A DNA stretch of 64,000 bases from Hypericibacter terrae (GCF_008728855.1 NZ_CP042906.1:1-64000); one strand, 5' to 3'; shown: positions 20,863-30,426, counted from the first letter of the stretch. Numbers and translations are program-made. Notes: generated by a model not told the origin, from the letters alone.

Positions 20863-23088
20863 TCAGTCCCGTGTCTCGGCCTGTTCCGTGACGAAGCGCT
20901 CGAGATCGGCGATCGGGCTGGGGTCGTCATAGACCGCGGCCCGGCGCGCCTCGATCTCCTGGCGCAGATGGCGCCGCCGCTCCGCATCCCTGCCGAGCGC
21001 GACCGCGAGATCGACATAGCCCTGGGCATCGGCCGCCACTGTTTCCTCCAGCCCCATCATGCCGAGAAGCGCCAGGGCATGGCGCCCGCGCATCTCGGGG
21101 CCGGGCCAGGTCACGATCGGCAGGCCGCAGGCGATCGCCTCATGCGCGGTGTTGTTGCCCGACCAGAGGATGCCGTCGAGGAAAACGTCGCTGTCGAGAT
21201 TGAGGCGGAAGAATCCCGCCGGCAGCAGCGCGCCGTGGAAGCGCAGATGCCGGTCGGGGTCGAGCCCGAGAGACGCGAAAGCGCTCCCGAGGCGTTGCCG
21301 CAGCCTTTCGATGCGCCCGGCATTCTCGCCCAGGAAATGGAATTCGGCCGCAGGCAGCCCGGCCGCGATGCGCGCGAGCAGCACATCATGCTGCGGCAGA
21401 TATTTGGAGAGGTTCTGGGCGCAGAGGAATCGCACCCGCGAGACGTCGCGTGCCTCGCGCGCCGGCGGCGTGGCCTCGATCTGACGGGCGAGGCGGGCCC
21501 AGCTATAGGCCGAGGCGCTGCCCGCGAGCCGCACCAATGTCTCGCTGTAATGACGATCCCCGTCCGGCGGCTCCATGCGGGCGCTGGTGAGCGCATGGCT
21601 GAAGCTGGGCATGCCCGAGGTGATCGGGTGGCCCAGCCCGTTCGCCTGCACCGGCGCCAGCGGCAGGGCGGCGATCAGTTGCAGGTCGAGCACCATGCCG
21701 TGGTCGAGATAGATGAGGACGTCGAGCCGATCCTCGGCGATCAGTGACGCGAGCTTCGCGGGGTTCAGCTCCTGGCGCCAATGATCGGCTGCCGCGCGCA
21801 CGACGTCGGTGTAATCGGGATCGATCTTCCGGCCGGGGTAATAGACATATTTTTCGATCGCGCGGCTGCTGGCCGCGATCCAGGCCGAATGGGTCTTCCA
21901 GATCGAATGCTCGTGGAAATAGGCGGAGACGAAGCCGACGCGGGGCCGGCGCCCGCCGGCCTGTGGGGCACCATCGCGTTTCGGCCGCTGCGCCAGTGCC
22001 GGCCATCGCGCCGCCGCGATCCGCGTCAGCACGCCGCCATAGAGTTCCTGCTCGCGACGATTCTCCACGCCGCGATAATGCAGATGGAAGTTCGATGTCT
22101 CCTGGACCGCCGCCGCCGCCTCGTTGATGCGCTCGGGGCTGTCGAGCCGCAGGTCGGCATCGATGGCGGCGATCGCCTCGCGCCAGCGCGCGCGTTCCGG
22201 CTCCACATCGGCCTCGCGGTCCAGCACCGGCGCCAGCAGATTGGCCGCGAGCCATCGGGTCCGGAAGCTGGTGGGCCGGAGGGCGATCGCGGCTTTCCCA
22301 AGAGCCGACGCCGCCGCGATATCGCCGCGCTGGGCCGCAATGCGCGCAGCCAGGAGTTCCGCCTCGCCGGCCCCGCCGGGCCGCTTCGCCGCAGCCTGCG
22401 CATCGGCGAAGGCCGGTTCGAGATTCTCCTGCCGGAAGCGCGCCCGGGCGCGCCAGATCAGCGTCTCCGCGCTGGTCTCGCCGGCATCGATCGCGCGGGT
22501 GAAGTCGCGCTCCGCATCGGCATAGCGGGCCTCGATCATCGCGGCCTGGCCCAGCATGAAGGTCGCCTTGGCCGTCGCGCGCGGCTCGATCCGCATCGCC
22601 TCTTTCGCCAGCCGGGTGGCCTCTTCGCTCCGGTTCTGCTGCACCCGCACGCGCGCCAGCCGCAGCATGGTGCCGGCCCGCTTCGGCGCGCGGCGCAGCA
22701 CGGCCTCATATTCCTGCGCCCCTTCCTCGAGCTGCTCGAGGCAGCAGAGCGCGGTGCCGAGATCTTCCCGCTCGGCCAAGGCCGCCGGATCGATCGCGAG
22801 CGCGCGCCGGAAACTCGCGGCCGCGTCGGAGAAGGCGCCCTGCGCCGCCTGGATCCGGCCCAGATCGCCGAGGATCGCGACATTCTGCGGCGCATGCCGC
22901 GAGGCCGTCCCGAGAGTCGCGACGGCGGCCGCGTTGTAGCCGCGCTTGAATTCCAGCAGGCCCTTGAGATGGAGCGCCGCCGCGTCCTGCGGCGCCGAAC
23001 GCAGCCGGGCCTCGATCAGGTCGGACGCTTCCGCCAGCCGTCCGGCGGCGATCGCCTGCTGCGCGGCGAGCAGCGGATTAGCGGCCAT
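20863..23088 (-). CDS. TPR protein with O-GlcNAc transferase-like C-terminal domain
   Basis: The 741-residue protein has TPR repeats over about residues 1-290. A glycosyltransferase 41-like domain follows (PRVGFVSAYFHEHSIWKTHSAWI, DVLIYLDHGMVLD). The OGT motif is FLDGILWSGNNTAHEAIACGLPIVTWPGPEMRGRHALALL. OGT/SPINDLY-type enzymes add a sugar from a nucleotide donor to proteins or surface structures. Bacterial members often modify flagellins or glycans, and the target here is unknown. It ends a two-gene operon with the tandem GNAT gene, 15 bases upstream. Confidence 0.82.
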   Translation of the reverse strand: MAANPLLAAQQAIAAGRLAEASDLIEARLRSAPQDAAALHLKGLLEFKRGYNAAAVATLGTASRHAPQNVAILGDLGRIQAAQGAFSDAAASFRRALAIDPAALAEREDLGTALCCLEQLEEGAQEYEAVLRRAPKRAGTMLRLARVRVQQNRSEEATRLAKEAMRIEPRATAKATFMLGQAAMIEARYADAERDFTRAIDAGETSAETLIWRARARFRQENLEPAFADAQAAAKRPGGAGEAELLAARIAAQRGDIAAASALGKAAIALRPTSFRTRWLAANLLAPVLDREADVEPERARWREAIAAIDADLRLDSPERINEAAAAVQETSNFHLHYRGVENRREQELYGGVLTRIAAARWPALAQRPKRDGAPQAGGRRPRVGFVSAYFHEHSIWKTHSAWIAASSRAIEKYVYYPGRKIDPDYTDVVRAAADHWRQELNPAKLASLIAEDRLDVLIYLDHGMVLDLQLIAALPLAPVQANGLGHPITSGMPSFSHALTSARMEPPDGDRHYSETLVRLAGSASAYSWARLARQIEATPPAREARDVSRVRFLCAQNLSKYLPQHDVLLARIAAGLPAAEFHFLGENAGRIERLRQRLGSAFASLGLDPDRHLRFHGALLPAGFFRLNLDSDVFLDGILWSGNNTAHEAIACGLPIVTWPGPEMRGRHALALLGMMGLEETVAADAQGYVDLAVALGRDAERRRHLRQEIEARRAAVYDDPSPIADLERFVTEQAETRD

Positions 23089-23103
23089 GGCGGATCGCGG
23101 AGG

Positions 23104-24087
23104 TCATGAGCGCATCGCCAGCGCCGACGCCGCCAGCCGCTGGAAGGCCTCGCCGTCCAGGGTGCAGTAGAGCGCCTCGGGATCCTCGGTGGCGAAGCGC
23201 GCATAATAGCGCCGCGCGCGCTCGTTCGATTTGAGCACCGGCCACCACAACCCCCCGGCCCCGCGTTCCCGCCCGCGGCGCGCGACCTCGCCCATCAGCG
23301 CGGTTCCGATCCCGCTCCCGCGGCCTTCCGGCAGCACATAGAGGTCGGAGAGCGCGATGACGGATTCGGCCTCCTGCGTCTCGTAGGTGAGCCAGGACAT
23401 GGCATAGCCCAGCGCCCGGCCGCCCCGCTCGGCGATCAGGATTTCGAAGAAAGGCGCCGGCCCGAAACCGTCGCGTGCCAGCCGCGGCGCGATCTCGGGC
23501 GGCGGCGGCTCGTCCATGTCGGCGAAGAGACTCTTCAGAAACCGGGTCAGCAGCGGGACGTCCGCGAGCGTGCCTTCGCGCACCGCGAGGCCCGCGGGCA
23601 AGGGACGCCGGCAGAGCCGGTCGAAGCCCTCGTCATCGACGCCCCAGAGGCTTATCGCGCCGTTCTCGACGCCGCCGATGCGGCGATAAAAGTCGCGGGC
23701 GAGCGGGTTGCCTTGCAACACCCCCCAATAAGCCAAGGTTGCGCCATAAGCCTTACCGGCCGCCGCGGCCGAGGCCATCAGGGCCCGACCGATGCCACCG
23801 CCGCGCGCCGTGTTTTCGACAAAAAGATCGAGCACATGGACGCCGCGCTCCAACCGATCGGTATCGTAATCCCGCTTATGCAGCACATAGCCCACCGGCC
23901 TGCCGTCCTGCTCCGCGAGCAGGCCCGAGAACAGGGCCTCGGGCCCGCAAGCCTGGCGGCGGAAATCGTCGCCGGTGAAGGCCGGCGGCGGCGCTCCCTC
24001 ATGGGCGGAGAGGGCGGCGCAAAGCCGCGCCACCGTGTCGCCGTCCTGCGGGCCCGCCGCGCGGATATGAAACTGCCGATTCGTCAT
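23104..24087 (-). CDS. tandem GNAT acetyltransferase (two GNAT domains)
   Basis: The 327-residue protein carries two GNAT folds. The first contains YVLHKRDYDTDRLERGVHVLDLFV and ARGGGIGRALMASAAA. The second contains IALSDLYVLPEGRGSGIGTALMGEVARRG and RARRYYARFA. Both keep a Q/R-x-x-G-x-G/A acetyl-CoA loop. The start at MTNRQFHIRAAG was preferred, although the frame is open further upstream. It is followed after 15 bases by the OGT-like gene, so it may modify the same glycan or protein (inference). Confidence 0.82.
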   Translation of the reverse strand: MTNRQFHIRAAGPQDGDTVARLCAALSAHEGAPPPAFTGDDFRRQACGPEALFSGLLAEQDGRPVGYVLHKRDYDTDRLERGVHVLDLFVENTARGGGIGRALMASAAAAGKAYGATLAYWGVLQGNPLARDFYRRIGGVENGAISLWGVDDEGFDRLCRRPLPAGLAVREGTLADVPLLTRFLKSLFADMDEPPPPEIAPRLARDGFGPAPFFEILIAERGGRALGYAMSWLTYETQEAESVIALSDLYVLPEGRGSGIGTALMGEVARRGRERGAGGLWWPVLKSNERARRYYARFATEDPEALYCTLDGEAFQRLAASALAMRS

Positions 24088-24260
24088 GACGGGCGCGATC
24101 ATGCCGGGCGCCTCGGCGGCTGGCAATTCCCGCAGTTTCCCGGACTTTCCGGCTGTCGTTTCTTTGTTTGGTCGCATTTTCTATGGCGAACCGGCAGCCG
24201 CGTCGCCGGAAAATGTTCCAGGCTGGCCCTCAACTCGCGAATCACTTAGAGAGTGACCCC

Positions 24261-26300
24261 ATGGCCGGTCGCGGGAAAAAGAAGGACAGCGGACGCAAAG
24301 CGAAGCGCAAGGGCGGGGAGTCCTGGCGCCAGCGTCATGGGTTGCTGCTGAGCTTCGCCAAATGGGGCCTGGTCGCGACCGTCTGGAGCTTCTTCCTCGG
24401 TCTCTGTTTCGTCGGCTGGCTCGCCTACGACCTCCCCGACGTCTCCCGCCTCAACGAGATCGACCACAAGCCCAGCGTCACGCTGCTGGCCGCCGACGGC
24501 ACGATCCTCGCCTCCTATGGCGATCTCTACGGCAAGACGGTCACGCTCCAGGAGCTGCCGGGCTATCTGCCGCAGGCGGTGATCGCGACCGAGGACCGGC
24601 GCTTCTACAGCCATTTCGGTTTGGATCTGCGCGGTCTCGCGCGCGCGGTCTATGTGAATTTGCGCTCCGGCGCCTGGGTGCAGGGCGGCAGCACCATCAC
24701 CCAGCAGCTCGCCAAGAACGTCTTCCTCACGCCCGCGCGCACCTTGCGGCGCAAGGGCCAGGAGGTGCTGCTCGCCCTGTGGCTCGAGCATAACTTCACC
24801 AAGGACCAGCTGCTCGAGCTCTATCTCAACCGCGTCTATTTCGGCGCCGGCACCTATGGCGTCGACGCTGCCGCGCGCCGCTATTTCGGGAAGCCCGCCG
24901 CCGAGGTGACGCGCTACGAGGCGGCGCTGCTGGCGGGCTTGCTCAAGGCGCCGTCGCGCTACAGCCCCTTCAACGATCGCGACCTGGCGCAGGCGCGCGC
25001 CAAGCTGGTGCTGAGCAACATGGTCGCGGCGGGTTATTTGACGCAAGACGAGTCCGATAAGGTCGCGGCCGAGGGCTTCGGCCACAACACGCCGGCGCGC
25101 AGCGGCCCGCTCGGCCAGTATTTCGCCGACTGGGTGCTCGACCAACTGCCGGGCTTCGTCGGCTATTCCGATCGCGATCTGGTGGTGACCACGACGCTGG
25201 ATCCCGTGCTGCAGCGCCAGGCCGAGGCCAAGCTCACCGAGATCTTCATGAAGGACGGGCCGCCGCAGGATGCGAGCCAGGCGGCGCTGGTCTCGATGAC
25301 GCCCGAGGGCGCGGTCAAGGCGATGGTGGGCGGGCTCGATTACGGCAACACCCAGTTCAACCGCGCCGTCCAGGCGCAGCGCCAGCCGGGCTCGGCTTTC
25401 AAGCCGTTCCTGTTCCTGACCGCCTTCGAGAACGGCTTCGATCCCGACAGCCATTTCACCGACGCGCCGATCTCGATCGGCAACTGGAAGCCGGACAATT
25501 ACAACGACCGCTATTACGGCGACGTGACCCTGCGCGAGGCCTTCGCGCGCTCGCTCAACAGCGTGGCGGCGCAGCTGATCCAGCGCGTGGGACCGAAGCG
25601 CGTGGCGCAGACGGCGGAGCGCCTCGGCATCAACAGCAAGCTCACGGCCACGCCGAGCCTGGCGCTCGGCACCAGCGAGGTGAATCTCCTGGAGATGACG
25701 GGTGCTTACGCCGTCTTCGCCAATCGCGGCGAGGGCGTGTGGCCTTATGCGATCGCCGAGGTGCGCGACCGCGACGGCAACCTCCTCTATGCGCGCGAGG
25801 GCTCGGGGCCGGGGCGCATCGTGGCCCCGCGCTATGTGCTCGAGATGCAGGACATCATGTCGTCGGTGATCGAGTGGGGCACCGGCAAGGCGGCGCAGAT
25901 CGGCCGGCCCGAGGCGGGCAAGACCGGCACCACGCAGGATTATCGCGATGCCTGGTTCATCGGCTACACCGCCGAGCTCGTCACCGGCGTCTGGGTCGGC
26001 AATGACGACGGTCATCCGATGAAGAAGGTTGCCGGCAGCGGCCTGCCGGTGAAGATCTGGCAGGGCTTCATGGCGGCGGCCCTCGACAAGGAACTGCCGC
26101 GACCCCTGCCTTGGCCCGGCGGCAACGAGCCCCTGGTCGCCGGCGTGCCCGACGGCACCGCCGCGACGGCAGCCGCCGACACGGCGCCCTCGGGAACGAT
26201 CATCGCTCCCGATCCGGTGACGGCCGCCAAGGAAACCGGCAATGATTCCTTCGCCAACTTCATCGAGCGGCTGGTGAATCAGCGGGATAATAAGAAATGA
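24261..26300 (+). CDS. class A penicillin-binding protein (PBP1A-type transglycosylase/transpeptidase)
   Basis: The 679-residue protein starts with a short basic cytoplasmic tail and one membrane anchor (about 35-60). The GT51 glycosyltransferase domain carries EDRRFYSHFG (Glu111) and GGSTITQQLAKNVF. The transpeptidase domain carries SAFK (Ser378), SLN and KTGTT (Lys554). It polymerises and crosslinks peptidoglycan in the periplasm. The ATG at 24261 was chosen because it is preceded by non-conserved sequence. The IS30 element inserted downstream leaves the gene intact. Confidence 0.94.
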   Translation: MAGRGKKKDSGRKAKRKGGESWRQRHGLLLSFAKWGLVATVWSFFLGLCFVGWLAYDLPDVSRLNEIDHKPSVTLLAADGTILASYGDLYGKTVTLQELPGYLPQAVIATEDRRFYSHFGLDLRGLARAVYVNLRSGAWVQGGSTITQQLAKNVFLTPARTLRRKGQEVLLALWLEHNFTKDQLLELYLNRVYFGAGTYGVDAAARRYFGKPAAEVTRYEAALLAGLLKAPSRYSPFNDRDLAQARAKLVLSNMVAAGYLTQDESDKVAAEGFGHNTPARSGPLGQYFADWVLDQLPGFVGYSDRDLVVTTTLDPVLQRQAEAKLTEIFMKDGPPQDASQAALVSMTPEGAVKAMVGGLDYGNTQFNRAVQAQRQPGSAFKPFLFLTAFENGFDPDSHFTDAPISIGNWKPDNYNDRYYGDVTLREAFARSLNSVAAQLIQRVGPKRVAQTAERLGINSKLTATPSLALGTSEVNLLEMTGAYAVFANRGEGVWPYAIAEVRDRDGNLLYAREGSGPGRIVAPRYVLEMQDIMSSVIEWGTGKAAQIGRPEAGKTGTTQDYRDAWFIGYTAELVTGVWVGNDDGHPMKKVAGSGLPVKIWQGFMAAALDKELPRPLPWPGGNEPLVAGVPDGTAATAAADTAPSGTIIAPDPVTAAKETGNDSFANFIERLVNQRDNKK

Positions 26301-26337
26301 CGGTGTGGGTCCTCACGGCCGCGGCATAAGCTCCGCC

Positions 26338-26363
26338 GTCATCCCCGCGAAAGCGGGGACCCA
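26338..26363. repeat. left arm of a dispersed palindromic repeat
   Basis: This 26-base arm contains CCCCGCGAAAGCGGGG and is identical to the left arm of the intact copy at 40538-40563. Its partner arm is at 27431-27453, on the other side of the IS30 element. Confidence 0.75.
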
Positions 26364-26401
26364 TGCCGATGCAACACACAAGCGAATCGATGGGCCCGCT
26401 G

Positions 26402-27427
26402 AATTTTCAAACGAAGTGCAACACCAGATTAGGGTGTTGCCATGGGAACAAAATACACTCAGCTCTCGGCCGAAGAGCGCGCCATCCTTGCCAGCCTTCA
26501 GGCCAAAGACCACTCGATCCGCCAGATCGCTGCAGCTCTGGATCGCCCAGCATCGACGATTTCTCGGGAGCTGAAGCGAAACACCGGCCGTCAGATCGGC
26601 TATCGGGCCGTCTACGCCCAGCAGCAGACCCGGGCCCGGCGCTGGCGAGGCTCGCGTCTGGAACGTGACGCCAAGTTGCGCCGGCAAGTCCTCGACGGCC
26701 TGAAGAAAGGCTGGTCGCCCGAGCAGGTCTGCGGCTGGCTCGAACGCCAGCAGGGCCGGCACGTCATCAGCCCGGAGAGCATCTACCGCTTCATCCAGGC
26801 CCAGATCACCCGCCACAAGGACTATCGCTGGCGCCATTACCTGCCCCGCGCCAAGAGCAAACGCGGCCGCCGCGGCCGCAAGGGCGGCAGCTCGGCCCTG
26901 CACATCCAAGATCGTGTTTCCATTGCAGAAAGACCCGCCGCCGTCGGGGACCGTTCGGTCGCCGGCAACTGGGAAGCCGATCTCATGATGTTCACCCGCT
27001 ACGGCCAGGCCCTCCTCGCCTTGCATGAGCGATCCTCCCGCCTGCTCATCGTCGGCCGGTCCAACGGCAAGCATGCCGAGCCGATCGCCGACGCTATCGC
27101 CAGCTTGCTCGGGCCTCTGCCCCAATCCCTGCGCCAGACCATCACCTTCGACAATGGCACCGAGTTCGCCCGTCACTACGAGCTCCACCGCCTCGATATC
27201 CAGACCTTCTTCTGCGACCCCTATGCTCCCTGGCAGAAAGGGGGCGTCGAAAACGCCATCGGGCGATTGCGCCGCAACATCCCCAGAAAAACCAACCTCG
27301 ACACCCTCACCACACGCCAACTCTCAAATCTGGTCCGCGCCTACAACAACACCCCGCGCAAATGCCTTGACTGGCACAGCCCCGCTGAAATCTTCTGCAG
27401 CCAAGTGTTGCACTTGGAGTGTGAATC
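26402..27427 (+). mobile_element. IS30-family insertion sequence
   Basis: An element of about 1.03 kb carries a single transposase gene and imperfect terminal inverted repeats. The left end contains AAGTGCAACAC (26414-26424) and the right end its complement GTGTTGCACTT (27405-27415), with weaker matches outside. It lies between the two arms of a GC-rich palindromic repeat (26338-26363 and 27431-27453). Exact ends and target duplication cannot be fixed from one copy. Confidence 0.82.
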
Positions 27428-27452
27428 CATCCCCCCGCTTTCGCGGGGGTGA
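26442..27452 (+). CDS. IS30 family transposase
   Basis: The 336-residue transposase has an N-terminal helix-turn-helix (ILASLQAKDHSIRQIAAALDR, STISRELKRN) and a DDE catalytic core. Catalytic-type segments are NWEADLMMF (first Asp), TITFDNGTEFA (second Asp) and the downstream Glu in KGGVENAIGRLRR. It cuts and joins the element ends. The frame runs through the right terminal repeat, and its TGA stop lies in the flanking palindromic repeat. The last residues, about ESIPPLSRG, are therefore encoded by target DNA. The gene looks intact. Confidence 0.92.
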   Translation: MGTKYTQLSAEERAILASLQAKDHSIRQIAAALDRPASTISRELKRNTGRQIGYRAVYAQQQTRARRWRGSRLERDAKLRRQVLDGLKKGWSPEQVCGWLERQQGRHVISPESIYRFIQAQITRHKDYRWRHYLPRAKSKRGRRGRKGGSSALHIQDRVSIAERPAAVGDRSVAGNWEADLMMFTRYGQALLALHERSSRLLIVGRSNGKHAEPIADAIASLLGPLPQSLRQTITFDNGTEFARHYELHRLDIQTFFCDPYAPWQKGGVENAIGRLRRNIPRKTNLDTLTTRQLSNLVRAYNNTPRKCLDWHSPAEIFCSQVLHLECESIPPLSRG

Positions 27453-27453
27453 C
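27431..27453. repeat. right arm of a dispersed palindromic repeat, contains the transposase stop
   Basis: The arm contains CCCCGCTTTCGCGGGGG and ends in GTGAC, as in the right arm of the intact copy (40592-40617). The transposase stop codon TGA is inside it. The IS30 element separates it from its left arm. Confidence 0.7.
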
Positions 27454-27491
27454 GGTTATAGCGACTTCGCCGGCGCAAAGAGCCGCGGCTG

Positions 27492-28688
27492 TCACACTTC
27501 CTGCTTCTTCCACGGCCGCACGAGCGTCCAGTAGCTCACCGGCCCCGCGACGGCGCTCAGCGCCAGCGCGATCACCATCGGCATCTGGCTGCCGTCGGCG
27601 GCATGGCCGATGGCGGCGCCGACGAGGGCGGCGGTCGACATCTGGGTGAAGCCCAACAGCGCCGATGCCGCGCCGGCGGCGCGCGGATAGGGGCCGATGG
27701 CGCCCGCCATCGAGTTCGCCATCACCATGCCGACGCCGAAGAGATAGATCGTCGTGGGCGCCACGATCGCCATGACCGTGTCGACGCCCGCGAGCGCCAG
27801 CGCGACCAGCACGAGGCCGCCGACGAGCGCGATCGCGCCACCGGCCGCGATCATGCGATGGATGGTGGTCTTGCGCGCGAGCTTGCCGGCGAGCGTGGCG
27901 CCGGCGATATAGCCCGCCACCACCGCGGCGAAGCAATAGCCATAGTCGCTCGGCTCCAGCTTCATCATTCCCATCAGCACGAAGGAAGAGCCGGAGATGA
28001 AGCAGAAGATGCCGCTATAGCCGAAGGCCGAGGACAGCACATAGCCGACATAGCGGCGCTGACCCGCCAGCATCAGATAGGTCTCGAGAATGTTCGAGGG
28101 CCGCGTCGCCAGCGGGTTCCGGTCGTGATTGGTCTCGGGCAGCATGGTCGCAGCACCCAGGAGGCCGCCCAGGCCATAGATCACGAGGGCCGCGAAATTG
28201 GCGCGCCAACCGAAACAGGCCTGCAGATAGCCGCCGAGGATGGGTCCCAGCAGCGGCGCGATCGCCATCGCCGCGGCGAGATAGGAGAGCACGCGCGCCG
28301 CGCCCTCGCGTCCATAGACGTCGCGCACCACCGCGCGGCAGAGAACGGGACCGACGCAGGCGCCCAGCGCCTGCAGGAACCGTGCAGCGATCAGGAACTC
28401 GATCGAGGGCGCCAGCATGCAGGCGATGCTGGCCACGAGATAGATCGCCAGGCCCACCAGCAGCACGGGCTTGCGCCCGAAGCGGTCGGAAAGCGGGCCG
28501 TAGACGAGCTGCGAGGCCGCAAGCCCGATGAGGAAGATGCTGAGGGTGAGCTGGACATCGGCTTCGCTCGCCGAGAAATAGCTCATCAGGCTCGGCAGCG
28601 AGGGCAGATAGAGATCGGTCGAGATCGGCCCCAGCGCCACCAGCACGGTCAGCAGGACGATGACGGGAACGGAGTCGGCGCGACGCAT
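27492..28688 (-). CDS. Bcr/CflA-family multidrug efflux MFS transporter
   Basis: The 398-residue membrane protein has about twelve transmembrane segments and drug:H+ antiporter motifs: DLYLPSLPSL in TM1, the loop GPLSDRFGRKPVLLVG (motif A) and LGPILGGYLQ in TM5 (motif C-like). The family exports drugs such as bicyclomycin, or metabolites such as sulfonamide-type compounds or cysteine. The substrate is unknown. It converges on the IS30 element and its neighbours suggest no operon. Confidence 0.88.
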   Translation of the reverse strand: MRRADSVPVIVLLTVLVALGPISTDLYLPSLPSLMSYFSASEADVQLTLSIFLIGLAASQLVYGPLSDRFGRKPVLLVGLAIYLVASIACMLAPSIEFLIAARFLQALGACVGPVLCRAVVRDVYGREGAARVLSYLAAAMAIAPLLGPILGGYLQACFGWRANFAALVIYGLGGLLGAATMLPETNHDRNPLATRPSNILETYLMLAGQRRYVGYVLSSAFGYSGIFCFISGSSFVLMGMMKLEPSDYGYCFAAVVAGYIAGATLAGKLARKTTIHRMIAAGGAIALVGGLVLVALALAGVDTVMAIVAPTTIYLFGVGMVMANSMAGAIGPYPRAAGAASALLGFTQMSTAALVGAAIGHAADGSQMPMVIALALSAVAGPVSYWTLVRPWKKQEV

Positions 28689-28784
28689 GAGCGGGGAGGG
28701 AATTGGAAGAAGGAGGGAAGACAGGCTAAGCTCACTCTAGCGGTGCAAGACCGAATGGCAATCGCCGCTCTGCACAGGGGAGCC

Positions 28785-29240
28785 ATGACGAAGAAACGGC
28801 CCGAGGACCAGACGCCCTTCATGTCCGCGCCCGACTATGGCCGCAGCCTGAAGGGCATGGGCATCAATCTGCTGGTGCGCGAGGTGCCGCGCGCGGTCGC
28901 GTTCGCCCAGGCGGTGCTGGGGGCCCGCCTCGTCTATGGCGATCCCGACTTCGCCGTGCTGCGCCATGGCACCGGCGACAATCAGGCCGAATGGATGCTC
29001 CATGCCGATCACACCTATGGCACGCATCCGCTGTTGAGCCTGACCGGCGACGGCGCGGTGCGCGGCGCCGGCGTCGAGCTGCGCCTGCATGGCTGCGATC
29101 CCGATGCGGCCGTCGCGCGCGCCGAGGCCGCCGGTCACTACGTCATGGCGAAAGCGGCCGACAAGCCGCATGGCTTGCGCGAGGCCTATATCGCCGATCC
29201 CGACGGCTATGTCTGGGTTCCCGATGTGCCGCTGCGCTAG
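28785..29240 (+). CDS. VOC superfamily (glyoxalase-like) protein
   Basis: The 151-residue protein has a vicinal-oxygen-chelate fold: MGINLLVREVPRAVAFAQAVLGARLVYGD at the start and EAYIADPDGYVWVPDVP at the end. Members bind a metal and act as dioxygenases, lyases or resistance proteins. Its activity cannot be told. AGGGGAG precedes the ATG at 28785. Longer upstream frames are antisense shadows of the efflux gene. A small membrane-protein gene follows 24 bases later. Confidence 0.78.
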   Translation: MTKKRPEDQTPFMSAPDYGRSLKGMGINLLVREVPRAVAFAQAVLGARLVYGDPDFAVLRHGTGDNQAEWMLHADHTYGTHPLLSLTGDGAVRGAGVELRLHGCDPDAAVARAEAAGHYVMAKAADKPHGLREAYIADPDGYVWVPDVPLR

Positions 29241-29264
29241 TCCGCTCTTCAGGCCGTTGGCACC

Positions 29265-29594
29265 ATGACCGAGGCTCCTCCGCTCGCACTCGAGCCGCCG
29301 CCGCGACCGCCACTGATCGCGCCCTTGATCGGTCTCTGGCTCGTCATGCTCGTCGGTGCCGGGTTGATCGGAGGCTATCTGTTGCCGCGCTGCATCGCGA
29401 CCTTGCCGCCGGGCATCTCGATCGCCACCGTCTTTTTCATATCGCTCGCCGGCGCGATGGGTCGCCGGCGGGGGTTGAGTTGGCCTTGGCTGATCTCACT
29501 GGTACTGGTCTATGGCGTCCTGACCTGGTTCACGATTGCCTTCGCGATCCTCGCGGGCAATTTCATGGTCTCGGGGCTCTGCAAATTGTTCTGA
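29265..29594 (+). CDS. small hypothetical membrane protein
   Basis: The 109-residue protein has a proline-rich N-terminus and three likely membrane segments: LIGLWLVMLVGAGLIGGYLL, ISIATVFFISLAGAMG and LISLVLVYGVLTWFTIAFAI. No family was recognised. It follows the VOC gene closely on the same strand, so the two may be co-transcribed. Confidence 0.5.
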   Translation: MTEAPPLALEPPPRPPLIAPLIGLWLVMLVGAGLIGGYLLPRCIATLPPGISIATVFFISLAGAMGRRRGLSWPWLISLVLVYGVLTWFTIAFAILAGNFMVSGLCKLF

Positions 29595-29625
29595 CGCGTT
29601 TCGGATTCGGTCAGGCGCGCGCCAG

Positions 29626-30426
29626 TCAAGCCGGCAGCGGATCCTCATAGGCGCGCTCGCCGTCGCTGCGGCCATAGCGATGCAGGTCGGGCCCATGCTC
29701 CGCCAGCCAGTCGCGCGCCTTGCGCGCATGGGGCGTGAGCTCGTCGACGAGGCGCCAGAAGCGCGGCTCGTGATTCATCTCGCGTAAGTGCGCCACTTCA
29801 TGCGCGACCACATATTCGAGCACCCATTTGGGCGCCAGCACGAGCCGCCAGGAGAAGGCGAGCTCGGCCGAGGCCGAGCAGCTGGCCCAGCGCGTCTTGG
29901 GATCGCTGAGGCGGATGCGGCGAACCTTCTTGCCGATCATCGCGGCCTTGGCATGGGCGAACTCGGCGATCTCGCGGCGCGCCTCGAGCTTCAGCCAGTC
30001 CTCGACCCGGCGCGGCAGATGCTCGGGCTTGCCGGCGACATGGATCTCGCCTTCCTCGCACCAGACCACGCCGCGGGCCTTGGGGCGGTGGCGGATGCGG
30101 TGGGGCTGGCCCAGGAAGGGGACGACCTTGCCGGTCTCGAACGGCACCCCTTCGGGCAGCAATTCGACCCGTTCCCGGATCCAGGACCGGTGGGTCTGGG
30201 CGAAGCGGCGGCCCTCGTCATAGGTGGCCCGCGGCGGCAGCACCACGACGATGCGGCCGGCCGATTGGTCGAACCGGAGGATGATCCGGCGCGCCCGGGT
30301 ATTGCGCTGATAAATCAGGGGAATTCGGCGGTCATCGAGAGTCATGACCTGTCCCTCGACCAGCCGTTTGACCTGCCGGCGGGGGCGGCGCGAAGCGGAA
30401 TTGGAGCGGGCTTTGCGACGGGACAT
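29626..30426 (-). CDS. YgjP-like M48-type metallopeptidase domain protein (DUF45)
   Basis: The 266-residue protein has the zinc-protease-like motif HEVAHLREMNHEPRFW (HExxH with a following His) and the preceding KTRWASCSASAELAFSWRLVLAP segment typical of the DUF45/YgjP family. Family members are predicted cytosolic metallopeptidases of unknown substrate. The N-terminus is strongly basic. The start could also be the later MTLDDRRIPLIY. Confidence 0.85.
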   Translation of the reverse strand: MSRRKARSNSASRRPRRQVKRLVEGQVMTLDDRRIPLIYQRNTRARRIILRFDQSAGRIVVVLPPRATYDEGRRFAQTHRSWIRERVELLPEGVPFETGKVVPFLGQPHRIRHRPKARGVVWCEEGEIHVAGKPEHLPRRVEDWLKLEARREIAEFAHAKAAMIGKKVRRIRLSDPKTRWASCSASAELAFSWRLVLAPKWVLEYVVAHEVAHLREMNHEPRFWRLVDELTPHARKARDWLAEHGPDLHRYGRSDGERAYEDPLPA

